From NCBI GenBank assembly GCA_029781855.1, contig JAKOVX010000128.1:16706-80705 (forward strand): DNA of 64,000 nt, given 5' to 3'. Made by a program: the position numbers and the translations under genes. The stretch is from Acidobacteriota bacterium (GTDB lineage Bacteria; Acidobacteriota; Blastocatellia; Pyrinomonadales; Pyrinomonadaceae). Below, piece by piece: positions 1 through 7,448 of this stretch (positions are counted from its first letter, which is position 1; each line of letters starts with the position of its first letter). The notes below the pieces were generated by a model that worked only from the letters and a program-made list of their open reading frames with translations, was not told the origin of the DNA and searched no databases.

Positions 1-2
1 GA

Positions 3-1133
3 AGTTACGATTTTTTTAACGGCCTCGACCGTTATTTCGCCGATCTGAAACGCGAACCCGGAACGCTCAAATACAGCCTGAGCCGCGAAATTCCGGGCCT
101 CGAGATCCTGATGGCGAACGACGATCTCGAAGCAGAGACGGTCTGGAAGTCGGGCAGCGACCTTCGGGTAGCGGTAACGGATCTGCCGACCCGCCGGCGT
201 GTCGAGGAGGAGATCGATAAGGCAGTTGAAAAAGCCGAAGATAAGGACAATGACGTCGAGCCGGAAGCGGAAATAGCTCCCTCGGAAGCCCTTCGGATCA
301 AGCTCACGCAGAAGCGTGCGTTCGACGGGGTTTCGTGGCGTCAGGTCGCGAGCGGAAATGCCGCCGGTGACGCTGCTCAGCCGCCCGGATTCGACCTCGT
401 GCCGGTCCGTGACGGGACCGCCGTTCCGGCGACCAACGAACAGTGGAAAGCACGGACGCCAAATTTCGAGATCCGGCTGTCGGACGACAGCGTGTTCAAA
501 TTTGCCGCGGGACGGCTGTCGCCGATCCTCAAAGGGGAATATTCGGACCCGGTCGTTACGCCGAACGGCAAATGGGCGATCGTAAACCGCGGAATTACGG
601 GCGACGGCGAGGAAAGCTCGCTCGTACGGATAAACTTACTTACCAATCGTGCGATTCCCGTAAAGTTGGAGGGATATCGGACGTTCGAGCCGAGCGCATA
701 CATAACATCGATCAACAAGGTGCTTGTCGTCGAAAAGCAGTATTACTACGGCGGCGAAACGATGCGCGAGATCAAGCCGCAGCTGGGCGAGGTTGCGATG
801 GCCGACCCGGAAGCGTCGGAGATGATGCTGCTCGACCCCGACACCGGCGTAATGCAGCCGATCGTCGGCGAGATGGGGCCGCTCACGCAGCAAACGTTCC
901 GACCGCTCCAAAAGGCCGTGAAACCAAACGAATTTTGGGCCGCGATACCGGACGTCGAAAAGAAGACGACCAGTGTCGGCATCTACAACACGAATAACTT
1001 CGGCTTCAAACCGGTGCTTCAGATCCCGAAGATCGTCTTCAACAGCATGTCGATGTGGGTGGACGAAGGCGAAGGTAAGATCTACTTCTGCTATCGCGGC
1101 CATTTGCTCAGCCTGCCGCTGAAACAACAGTGA
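3..1133 (+). CDS. Hypothetical protein, 3' part (5' end outside the window)
   Basis: The reading frame is open from the first bases of the window, in frame with an internal ATG at 111, so this is the C-terminal part of a longer gene and 111 is probably not the real start. The visible 376 residues begin with an acidic, charged stretch (about residues 70-95), followed by a beta-rich region. That region has propeller-like phrases such as TPNGKWAIVNR and LLDPDTGVMQPI, resembling WD40/PD40 blades. The sequence ends in SLPLKQQ. I recognise no catalytic motif. Its function is unknown; a periplasmic or surface propeller protein is a guess. The next gene, rpsU, starts about 95 bases downstream and has its own strong ribosome binding site, so it is probably a separate unit. 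Confidence 0.7.
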   Translation, partial: SYDFFNGLDRYFADLKREPGTLKYSLSREIPGLEILMANDDLEAETVWKSGSDLRVAVTDLPTRRRVEEEIDKAVEKAEDKDNDVEPEAEIAPSEALRIKLTQKRAFDGVSWRQVASGNAAGDAAQPPGFDLVPVRDGTAVPATNEQWKARTPNFEIRLSDDSVFKFAAGRLSPILKGEYSDPVVTPNGKWAIVNRGITGDGEESSLVRINLLTNRAIPVKLEGYRTFEPSAYITSINKVLVVEKQYYYGGETMREIKPQLGEVAMADPEASEMMLLDPDTGVMQPIVGEMGPLTQQTFRPLQKAVKPNEFWAAIPDVEKKTTSVGIYNTNNFGFKPVLQIPKIVFNSMSMWVDEGEGKIYFCYRGHLLSLPLKQQ

Positions 1134-1228
1134 AACAGCCTGCGAACTTGCGTTTTTTGTGAAAAGATTGTTTAATTACTGTTTGCTCTAACGGGCAAAA
1201 TTTTAGCCGAAAGGGGGTGAGAAAATAA

Positions 1229-1480
1229 ATGGCTTTTATATCAATCGGTTCGAACGAATCTATCGAATCTGCACTTCGACGCTTTAAGCGTAAGGTGATC
1301 AGCGAAGAGATCATCAAGGATCTCAAAAAGCACGCTCACTTTATCCCGCCCGGCCAGAAAGCTAAGCTAAAGTCGGCAAACGCCCGCAAGCGAAACCGCA
1401 GACGTTTTCGCCAACAGCGTCCGATGGGCGGCGGCATGAACAGCGGTGCCGGACGTCCGTCAGGTCCCTCTTCGCGGTAA
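1229..1480 (+). CDS. rpsU: 30S ribosomal protein S21
   Basis: Small basic protein of the 30S subunit that sits near the anti-Shine-Dalgarno end of 16S rRNA. The N-terminal two thirds match the S21 family: ESIESALRRFKRKV, then a helix ending in KLKSANARKRNRRR. At 83 residues it is longer than the usual 60-70, because of a Gly/Pro/Arg/Ser-rich tail (about residues 60-83). The ATG at 1229 is preceded by GGGGGTGA at 1213-1220, a strong and well-spaced ribosome binding site. An AT-rich hairpin with a T tract follows the stop codon. The Shine-Dalgarno sequence implies ordinary SD-led translation here. The identification is firm. Confidence 0.95.
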   Translation: MAFISIGSNESIESALRRFKRKVISEEIIKDLKKHAHFIPPGQKAKLKSANARKRNRRRFRQQRPMGGGMNSGAGRPSGPSSR

Positions 1481-1503
1481 GCCGCGTTGAAACCAAAAAG
1501 GTT

Positions 1504-1548
1504 AAAAAGGTGAAAATGTGAAAGTTAATTTCGCTTTTCACCTTTTTT
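1504..1548 (+). terminator. Probable intrinsic terminator after rpsU
   Basis: The arm AAAAAGGTGAAAA (1504-1516) is complementary to TTTTCACCTTTTT (1535-1547) and is followed by further T. The stem is AT-rich with a long loop, so it is of moderate strength. It lies in the short gap between rpsU and surE and ends only 15 bases before the surE ATG. Confidence 0.55.
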
Positions 1549-1562
1549 GATTTTCGATCCGA

Positions 1563-2315
1563 ATGCGCAAAGAACGACCAAGAATTCTGATAACAAACGA
1601 TGACGGCATCCATTCCGAGGGCATCGCCGCGCTCGAACAGGCGATGAGCGACCTCGGCGATGTCTTTGTCGTGGCTCCGGAGGCCGAGATGAGCGGCGCA
1701 TCGCACAGCCTGACGCTTTCGCGGCCGCTGCGGATACGGCAGGTTGACGAACGGCACTGGACCGTTGACGGTACACCGACGGATTGCGTCGTACTCGCCC
1801 TTAACCAGATCCTCGGGCCCGATATGCTTCCGGATATTTGCTGCTCCGGCATTAATCACGGCGCCAATCTCGGCGACGATGCGACGTATTCGGGAACGGT
1901 CGCCGGAGCGTTGGAATCGACGATCCTCGGTGTTCCGGGCCTTGCATTCAGCTTGGTCGCGTACCGCGACCACGATTTTACCGAATCGGCCCGAATCGCC
2001 CGCCAGGTGACCGAAAAGGCGCTTACGGAGGGCATTCCGGAGGGAACGCTGTTAAACGTAAACGTCCCGAAAGGCGTTCCTCGCGGACTGCGTGTGACAA
2101 AACAGGGATTTAAGACCGCTCGGCCGGTCATCAGCGAGCACATCGATCCGCGGGGCAAGCCGTATTATTGGATCGGCGAGCTTCGCGAAGGCTTTCGTGC
2201 CGAAGGCGGAACTGATTTTGAGGCGATCGACGAGGGCTACGTTTCAATTACGCCGATGAGGAGCGACCTGACCAATCACCACGTCCTCGGGCACCTGACC
2301 GACTGGAATAGCTAA
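1563..2315 (+). CDS. surE: 5'/3'-nucleotidase SurE
   Basis: Metal-dependent survival protein that dephosphorylates nucleoside 5'- and 3'-monophosphates and can act on short polyphosphate. The 250 residues are the normal family length. The metal site begins with NDDG at residues 12-15, the conserved Ser region is GASHSLT at 45-51, and the SGxNxGxN signature is SGINHGAN at 95-102. The ATG at 1563 lies just before the conserved N-terminal strand (RILITNDDG); no strong Shine-Dalgarno is visible. pcm starts 5 bases after the stop, and the surE-pcm pairing is known from many bacteria. The two are probably co-transcribed in a stress or stationary-phase repair unit. Confidence 0.96.
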   Translation: MRKERPRILITNDDGIHSEGIAALEQAMSDLGDVFVVAPEAEMSGASHSLTLSRPLRIRQVDERHWTVDGTPTDCVVLALNQILGPDMLPDICCSGINHGANLGDDATYSGTVAGALESTILGVPGLAFSLVAYRDHDFTESARIARQVTEKALTEGIPEGTLLNVNVPKGVPRGLRVTKQGFKTARPVISEHIDPRGKPYYWIGELREGFRAEGGTDFEAIDEGYVSITPMRSDLTNHHVLGHLTDWNS

Positions 2316-2320
2316 GATCG

Positions 2321-3004
2321 ATGAGTGTCACGGCACCAATGAAGAACAAGTCTGACGGATTCGAAATGGTCCGAGCGGCGATGGTCGACCGGTTGCGTCA
2401 GCATTACCACATCGCGGACGAACGTGTGCTCGAGGTGATGGACCATTTGCCGCGGCACGCTTTCGTGCCCGCCGCCCTTGTGCCGCAGGCGTACAAGGAC
2501 AATGCCCTTCCGATCGCCGGCGGACAGACTATCTCGCAGCCGTTCATTGTGGCCCGAATGACGGAATTGCTCGAGCTGAAAGGTGACGAAAAGGTCCTCG
2601 AGATCGGTGCGGGAACCGGTTACCAAACTGCCGTGCTTGCGAGTTTGTGCCGCAAGGTTTTTGCGATCGAGCGTTTGCCGAACCTGGCAGATGAGGCCGA
2701 TAAACGATTGAAAACATTGGGCTTCCGGAACCTGACGCTCAAGGCCGCCGACGGCACGACGGGTTGGGACGCTTATCATCCGTTCGACGCCATTCTGGTC
2801 GCCGCCGGCGGGCCGTCGATACCGGATCCGCTCGTTAAGCAGCTCAAGATCGGCGGAAAGCTCGTTATCCCGATCGGCAGCGAGCAGCGTTCGCAGATGC
2901 TCGTCCGCGTGACGCGAAATGCCGACGGCTACAAGCAGGAGAACTTTGGCCCGTGCTTCTTCGTGCCGCTGATCGGCGAACACGGCTGGAAACAGCAGCA
3001 ATAA
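2321..3004 (+). CDS. pcm: Protein-L-isoaspartate O-methyltransferase
   Basis: Uses S-adenosylmethionine to methylate L-isoaspartyl residues in damaged proteins and so starts their repair. The family signature GGQTISQP is at about residues 67-74, and the SAM-binding motif I (VLEIGAGTGYQ) is at about 92-102. The post-I region VFAIERLPNLA follows, and PFDAILVAAGG forms motif II. The 227 residues match the usual length. It sits directly behind surE, and its TAA stop overlaps the ATG of the next gene (TAATG at 3002-3006), suggesting translational coupling to the DedA gene. Confidence 0.96.
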   Translation: MSVTAPMKNKSDGFEMVRAAMVDRLRQHYHIADERVLEVMDHLPRHAFVPAALVPQAYKDNALPIAGGQTISQPFIVARMTELLELKGDEKVLEIGAGTGYQTAVLASLCRKVFAIERLPNLADEADKRLKTLGFRNLTLKAADGTTGWDAYHPFDAILVAAGGPSIPDPLVKQLKIGGKLVIPIGSEQRSQMLVRVTRNADGYKQENFGPCFFVPLIGEHGWKQQQ

Positions 3005-3702
3005 TGGAATACTTGACCGACCTATTTCACCAACTCCGGGAATTTTTGAATCCGAAGCTGCTCATAGACTGGCTGCTCGCTTTGCTCGGCAACTACGTTT
3101 ACTTTGGGCTATGGTTTGTGATCTTTGCCGAGGTCGGCCTCGCGGTCGGGTTTTTCCTGCCTGGCGATTCCCTGCTGGTCGTGTCGGGATTGATGGCGGC
3201 GACCGGGAAATTGAATGTTCTGTTGGTCATGCTCGCGTTCTTTCTCGGCTCGGTGATCGGCGACAGCACGGGGTACTGGACCGGGCGGTTCATGGGCAAG
3301 ACGCTGTTTAACCGCGAGAGCTCGCGGATCTTTAAGCCCAGCCGCGTTGAAAAGGCTCACGCCTTCTTTGAGAAATACGGCGTAAAAACGGTCATTTTGG
3401 CACGATTTGTCCCGATCGTACGGACGTTTGCCCCGCTTGTGGTCGGTGCCGCGGCAATGCCCTATCCGACGTATTTGTTTTTTAGCATCATCGGCGGGCT
3501 GCTCTGGATCTCGAGCATGGTGCTTGCCGGATACTTCCTCGGCGGCGTGATCGAGAACGCATTTCACATCAAGCTCGAGGACCATATCGAGAAGGTTGTG
3601 ATCGTTGTCGTGTTCATTTCGATACTGCCGCCGATCTATGAATTTATCCGGCATAAATTTGGCCGGAAAGCCGTAGCGGAAGAACCTGAACCTGAGGTTT
3701 GA
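3004..3702 (+). CDS. DedA/VTT-domain membrane protein
   Basis: DedA-family inner-membrane protein, a group linked to undecaprenyl-phosphate or phospholipid flipping and to membrane homeostasis. The ATG at 3004 (232 residues) is chosen over an in-frame ATG at 2953, because 3004 overlaps the pcm stop as TAATG and gives the normal N-terminus (MEYLTDLF). Diagnostic motifs are FFLPGDSLL in the first membrane region and RFVPIVRTFAP in the re-entrant region. Several hydrophobic segments follow and the C-terminal tail is acidic. The substrate cannot be told from sequence. Confidence 0.9.
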   Translation: MEYLTDLFHQLREFLNPKLLIDWLLALLGNYVYFGLWFVIFAEVGLAVGFFLPGDSLLVVSGLMAATGKLNVLLVMLAFFLGSVIGDSTGYWTGRFMGKTLFNRESSRIFKPSRVEKAHAFFEKYGVKTVILARFVPIVRTFAPLVVGAAAMPYPTYLFFSIIGGLLWISSMVLAGYFLGGVIENAFHIKLEDHIEKVVIVVVFISILPPIYEFIRHKFGRKAVAEEPEPEV

Positions 3703-3742
3703 CTTGTCCGATGCGGTGAACTAGACTCTGTTAGTTAGTTGA

Positions 3743-3819
3743 CGGGGCGTGGCTCAGCCTGGTAGAGCGCACGGTTCGGGACCGTGAGGTCGCAAGTTCG
3801 AATCTTGCCGCCCCGACCA
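3743..3819 (+). tRNA. tRNA-Pro (anticodon CGG)
   Basis: A full cloverleaf can be drawn. The acceptor stem CGGGGCG pairs with CGCCCCG, the D arm is GCTC...GAGC, the anticodon stem CACGG pairs with CCGTG around the loop TTCGGGA (anticodon CGG), and the T arm GCAAG-TTCGAAT-CTTGC is perfect. The discriminator A and an encoded CCA end follow. C1-G72 is typical of bacterial tRNA-Pro. It stands alone between dedA and a GNAT gene and is followed at once by an intrinsic terminator. No integrase or att-like duplication is seen beside it. Confidence 0.97.
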
Positions 3820-3832
3820 TTTCCGACAAATG

Positions 3833-3862
3833 AGCAGTAACCACATCGGTTGCTGCTTTTTT
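3833..3862 (+). terminator. Intrinsic terminator of tRNA-Pro
   Basis: AGCAGTAACC (3833-3842) pairs with GGTTGCTGCT (3848-3857) around a 5-base loop, with one G-U pair, and is followed by a run of six T (3857-3862). It is the expected layout for a tRNA transcript end and lies 9 bases before the next ATG. Confidence 0.8.
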
Positions 3863-3870
3863 GATTTTAG

Positions 3871-4401
3871 ATGCAGGTCTCCGATTCACAGATAACGATC
3901 CGACAGGCGTCTGCCGACGACGCCGTGCTGCTCTCGGCTCTCGCGACGACGACGTTTTTCGAGGCGTATTTCGTACAGGACGAGTCGGCGAATCTCGCGG
4001 CGTATATTTACGATTCTTTTAAGCCCGAGACGCTGCGAGCCGAGATCGCCGACGCCGGTTCGCGGTTCTTCATCATTTCGGTCGACGGAAAAGCCGCCGG
4101 ATACGCGAAGACCATCGACAATTCACGTGTCGAATGCATCAACGGCGACAAGGTCATCGAAATAAAGCGTATCTACCTTGTCGAACGTTTTTGGGGAAGC
4201 GGCTTCGGCAAGATATTGCTGGAGCACTGCATCGCGGATGCCAAAGAAAGGGGTTTCAAACAGCTATGGCTCGGAGTTTGGGAAGAGAATACACGTGCCC
4301 AGCGATTCTACGCGAAATTCGGCTTCGAACAGGTCGGAACCGTCACCTTTCCCTACGGTGATGTTTGCGGCACAAACCACGTACTCTCGATTCGGCTTTA
4401 G
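3871..4401 (+). CDS. GNAT family N-acetyltransferase
   Basis: Acetyl-CoA-dependent N-acetyltransferase of 176 residues. The GNAT core is clear: the beta-4 strand IKRIYLVERFWGSGFGK (about residues 96-112) carries the RxxGxG-type acetyl-CoA pyrophosphate loop, followed by LLEHCIADAKERG and the motif B region ENTRAQRFYAKFGFEQVG. The overall form resembles PaiA/RimI-type enzymes acting on polyamines or protein N-termini, but the substrate is not readable. Its last 4 bases overlap the end of queD on the other strand, so the two genes converge without a terminator between them. Confidence 0.88.
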   Translation: MQVSDSQITIRQASADDAVLLSALATTTFFEAYFVQDESANLAAYIYDSFKPETLRAEIADAGSRFFIISVDGKAAGYAKTIDNSRVECINGDKVIEIKRIYLVERFWGSGFGKILLEHCIADAKERGFKQLWLGVWEENTRAQRFYAKFGFEQVGTVTFPYGDVCGTNHVLSIRL

Positions 4402-4781
4402 TCCACCTGGTAAGTTGCAACACTGGTCGGGGTCTCGTAACAACGGACCTTATGAACACGAACGCGGCCGTCGCCGACACGGGTGTTGAGGTACTCAAGG
4501 AAATAACGAGCGAGGTTCTCGGCCGAGGGATTTAGTTCCTCATCGAACGGCGGCAGTTCGTTGAGATTGCGGTGGTCGAGGTATTTTACGATCTCATCAG
4601 CCGCCTTTTTCAGATCGCCGAAATCGATCAGCAAGCCAATGTTGTTCAACTCCTCGCCGCGGGCAAAGATCTCGATCTTGTAGTTATGCCCATGCAGGTT
4701 CTCGCACTTCCCCTTGTACCCGCGCAACTGGTGGGCGGAAGAGAAATTACGTTCGATCATTACTTCAAAATAAGACGCCAT
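4398..4781 (-). CDS. queD: 6-carboxy-5,6,7,8-tetrahydropterin synthase
   Basis: Converts 7,8-dihydroneopterin triphosphate to 6-carboxytetrahydropterin, the second step toward queuosine and other 7-deazapurines. The zinc ligands are visible as H17 in SSAHQL and H30/H32 in the CxxxHGH motif (C26-ENL-HGH). That motif marks QueD rather than a eukaryotic 6-pyruvoyl synthase. The C-terminal VRCYETPTS carries the conserved Glu. The 127 residues match the family. No queC, queE or queF is seen nearby. A role as a plain 6-pyruvoyltetrahydropterin synthase is less likely but not excluded. Confidence 0.93.
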   Translation of the reverse strand: MASYFEVMIERNFSSAHQLRGYKGKCENLHGHNYKIEIFARGEELNNIGLLIDFGDLKKAADEIVKYLDHRNLNELPPFDEELNPSAENLARYFLEYLNTRVGDGRVRVHKVRCYETPTSVATYQVD

Positions 4782-4813
4782 TGAATTGAATATATCACGG
4801 AGACGGCCGGCGG

Positions 4814-7372
4814 TTAACTTCCCTTTTCGCCCTTAAGTCCCTCGGCCGCCTCGCCGTCGACCGAACGGAGGTGCAGGTCGCGCTGCGGGAACGGTATCTC
4901 AATATTTGCTTCATTGAGAGCAGCATAAATGTTGGAAACGAGTTTGCTGCGAAGAGCGACCCAGTGCTCGGTATCGTCCGTCCAACCGCGAAGCTCGAAA
5001 TCGATCGAGTTGTCGCCAAATCCCTTGAACAACGTAACCGGTGACGGATCATCGAGAATGTCCGGCTCGCTTGCGGCAATGCCCGTGAGGAGTTCCATTA
5101 CCATTTTTGCGTCGGAGCCGTAGGCGACGCCGACCGGAATGTCGATGCGGCGGCGTTTGTCCGACATCGTCCAGTTAATAACCTCGTCCGAGATGAGCAT
5201 ACTGTTCGGCAATATGACGTCGGATCCGTCGACCTTACGGAGAACGCTGGCACGCAGGCCGATCTGCTTGAGTTCGCCGAGATGTTGGCCGATCTGAACA
5301 GAATCGCCGACCTTCACCGGCCGTTCGAAAAGCAAGATCAAGCCTGAAACGAAATTATTGATGATGTTCTGCAGCCCGAAACCGAGCCCGATACCGACGG
5401 CGCCGGCCACGATGGCAAATTTTGAGAGCTCAACGCCCAAAACCGCAAGCGCGATCATAAAACCGACGATGAGCACGACGTAGTGCACCATGGTCGAAAC
5501 GGCATATGAGATCCCTGCTCCAAGGTCCATCCTCGGATAAACTTCCTCGTTTAGGACAAAACGTATGAAACGCGATATTACGAAAGCGAGCCAGACCGCA
5601 AAGAGGAATACGATGATGTGCCCAAGCGAAAGCGAAAGTGATCCGAAGTCGATCTCGGCCGTAAGTACGCCCATTAGCCAGCCCACGACCACGTCGCGGA
5701 TCGAGAACAAAATAAGAGCGACGTAAACCCACGAAATTACCGCGAGCCAGCGGACCAGCCTTTCGACCCGTGCACGGATCATGGCGCGGTGGTCTTTCAT
5801 CATCCGCAGGTCGGACAGCGGGCGAACGCGGACCGCGAAATTGAAGAGACCGCTCAGTACCTCAGCCGCTGTGTAGAGAATCAGAGCCGCGTATGAACAC
5901 CGAAGAATACCGTTCCCGATAATGAACCCGAGACCGACAAAGCCGAGGATGTTCGAGATCAGGGCCAGGGAAAAGATAGCGATGACGAACGGTATGGCCC
6001 GGCGGATGGTCAGAAAGCCGCGAAAACTGGCTGCCTCGACCTGGGAAGCGAGCTTTTTCGAGCGAAGTAGCCAGATGAGAAGACCGACCGCCGTCAGCAT
6101 TTCGGCGATAAAGAAAAGCCTCGAAACGATCGGCAACGCGGCAACGACATCCCTGATCCTGTCGAAAAAATAAAATCCGATCAGAATATCCAGTATCAGG
6201 AAAAGCGGCTTGTCGACGAGTCGACGGAGCAGAATCACTACCGGCACGAGGGCCGCTGCGCCGAGCAGGGTCGAAAGCAGCTTTGGCGCCTGCGGGTAAA
6301 GGACGCTCCCGAAAAATATTGAAAGCAGGAGGGCGGCTGCAACCGGATGCCTGAAGATGTTTGCCGAGAGCTCGAGTTCGGAGTCCTTTTTTACCAACGG
6401 CGTAACACGTCGGCGGGCCCAGAAAAGCCCCGCTGCCAGCAACACAATGAATATGCCGTGAAAGAGGAATCTGTCGCTATGCGCATTTGCATAACCTCGA
6501 AGGTCGGTGAAACGTGACGAAACCGATGCTCCGATCTCGCGGGAGATCCGCGAGAGGCTCAGTGACGACCAATCGAGCGTCCAGATCGCGGGATTGTCGC
6601 GAACAAACAGCCGTGAGAGAGCGATGGACCGGCTCTCCTTGATATCGGCCGTGACGGAGCTGACCTTGGTCTCGATATCGCTGACCCGCGTCTGAAAGGT
6701 CAGGAGTTTTGAGCGACGGGCTTCGACCAGTTTTTGTGTTTCATCGATCGCCGAGATCGTGTCGTTTATCCTTCGGATCAGCTGTTCGGGCACGACATCG
6801 CCAGGTTGGGCCGGCACATTTGCCGCCGGTGCCGGCGGAGCAGTTACCGAATCCAGGGTTCGCTGCCATATGTCACGTAAATTCTTGAGATCCGAGATCC
6901 GCTTGTCGAGCTCTGCGGTCTGAGACTGGAGATCGGACTTCCAACCCGAAATAGTGGTCGCATATCCGTCCCATTCCCGCTGTACGGTGTTGAGTTCGTC
7001 GAGCGAGATCCCGTTCCGGATCAGATCGTTAGTCTCGGGCATTTGCGAGTCGACCTTATTCGCCAGTCCGGCTATTTCATCTTGGAGAACGACATTGTTC
7101 GGGCTGCCGTTCAGGAATACTTTGATGTCCTGCAGCTTTGCCGTCGTCGCGTCCGCCTGCTCAACGATCGCGGAAAGCGGTATCGGTGTTGGCGAGGGAG
7201 TAGGTACCAGGGTCGGAGAAGGAGTTGGTGATGCTGAATTGGTGTTTGTCAGCGAGGGTACCTGCGACGGCACGATCCCAGCCAAGCTCAAAACGATGAA
7301 CAGCACGATCGCGCCGGCGCGCAGATAAAACTGAGCGTCGCCGCCGTGTTCTCTGAAGCCTCCAATTCTCAT
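4814..7372 (-). CDS. Large MscS/MscK-type mechanosensitive channel
   Basis: Inner-membrane channel that releases solutes on hypo-osmotic shock. At 852 residues it has the architecture of the large MscK/DUF3772-like branch. An N-terminal hydrophobic segment (about 13-37) is followed by a Pro/Thr/Ser-rich linker (about 48-66) and a long helical, coiled-coil periplasmic region (about 68-260). About ten membrane helices come next, ending in the MscS core near residues 600-850. The pore helix (AGAVGIGLGFGLQNIINNF) and the following FERPVKVGD beta-domain motif are well conserved. The ATG at 7372 is preceded by a 76-base gap from the helicase gene. The function is known for the family; the gating properties are not predictable. 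Confidence 0.9.
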   Translation of the reverse strand: MRIGGFREHGGDAQFYLRAGAIVLFIVLSLAGIVPSQVPSLTNTNSASPTPSPTLVPTPSPTPIPLSAIVEQADATTAKLQDIKVFLNGSPNNVVLQDEIAGLANKVDSQMPETNDLIRNGISLDELNTVQREWDGYATTISGWKSDLQSQTAELDKRISDLKNLRDIWQRTLDSVTAPPAPAANVPAQPGDVVPEQLIRRINDTISAIDETQKLVEARRSKLLTFQTRVSDIETKVSSVTADIKESRSIALSRLFVRDNPAIWTLDWSSLSLSRISREIGASVSSRFTDLRGYANAHSDRFLFHGIFIVLLAAGLFWARRRVTPLVKKDSELELSANIFRHPVAAALLLSIFFGSVLYPQAPKLLSTLLGAAALVPVVILLRRLVDKPLFLILDILIGFYFFDRIRDVVAALPIVSRLFFIAEMLTAVGLLIWLLRSKKLASQVEAASFRGFLTIRRAIPFVIAIFSLALISNILGFVGLGFIIGNGILRCSYAALILYTAAEVLSGLFNFAVRVRPLSDLRMMKDHRAMIRARVERLVRWLAVISWVYVALILFSIRDVVVGWLMGVLTAEIDFGSLSLSLGHIIVFLFAVWLAFVISRFIRFVLNEEVYPRMDLGAGISYAVSTMVHYVVLIVGFMIALAVLGVELSKFAIVAGAVGIGLGFGLQNIINNFVSGLILLFERPVKVGDSVQIGQHLGELKQIGLRASVLRKVDGSDVILPNSMLISDEVINWTMSDKRRRIDIPVGVAYGSDAKMVMELLTGIAASEPDILDDPSPVTLFKGFGDNSIDFELRGWTDDTEHWVALRSKLVSNIYAALNEANIEIPFPQRDLHLRSVDGEAAEGLKGEKGS

Positions 7373-7448
7373 TCGTCTCTCTTAATTATAGAGAACCGGG
7401 AGGGATACGTGAAACTCCAGCAACCGAAAGGGGTTTGTCGACGCGATG

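Noticed and set aside
1148..1177. TTGCGT and TTAATT upstream of rpsU as a promoter
   Set aside because: Each box has only about half of the consensus bases with an 18-base spacer in an AT-rich stretch; not better than chance.
3743..3819. tRNA-Pro as an integration site of a mobile element
   Set aside because: No integrase, no repeated tRNA 3' end and no change of gene type is seen on either side; the flanks are ordinary chromosomal genes.
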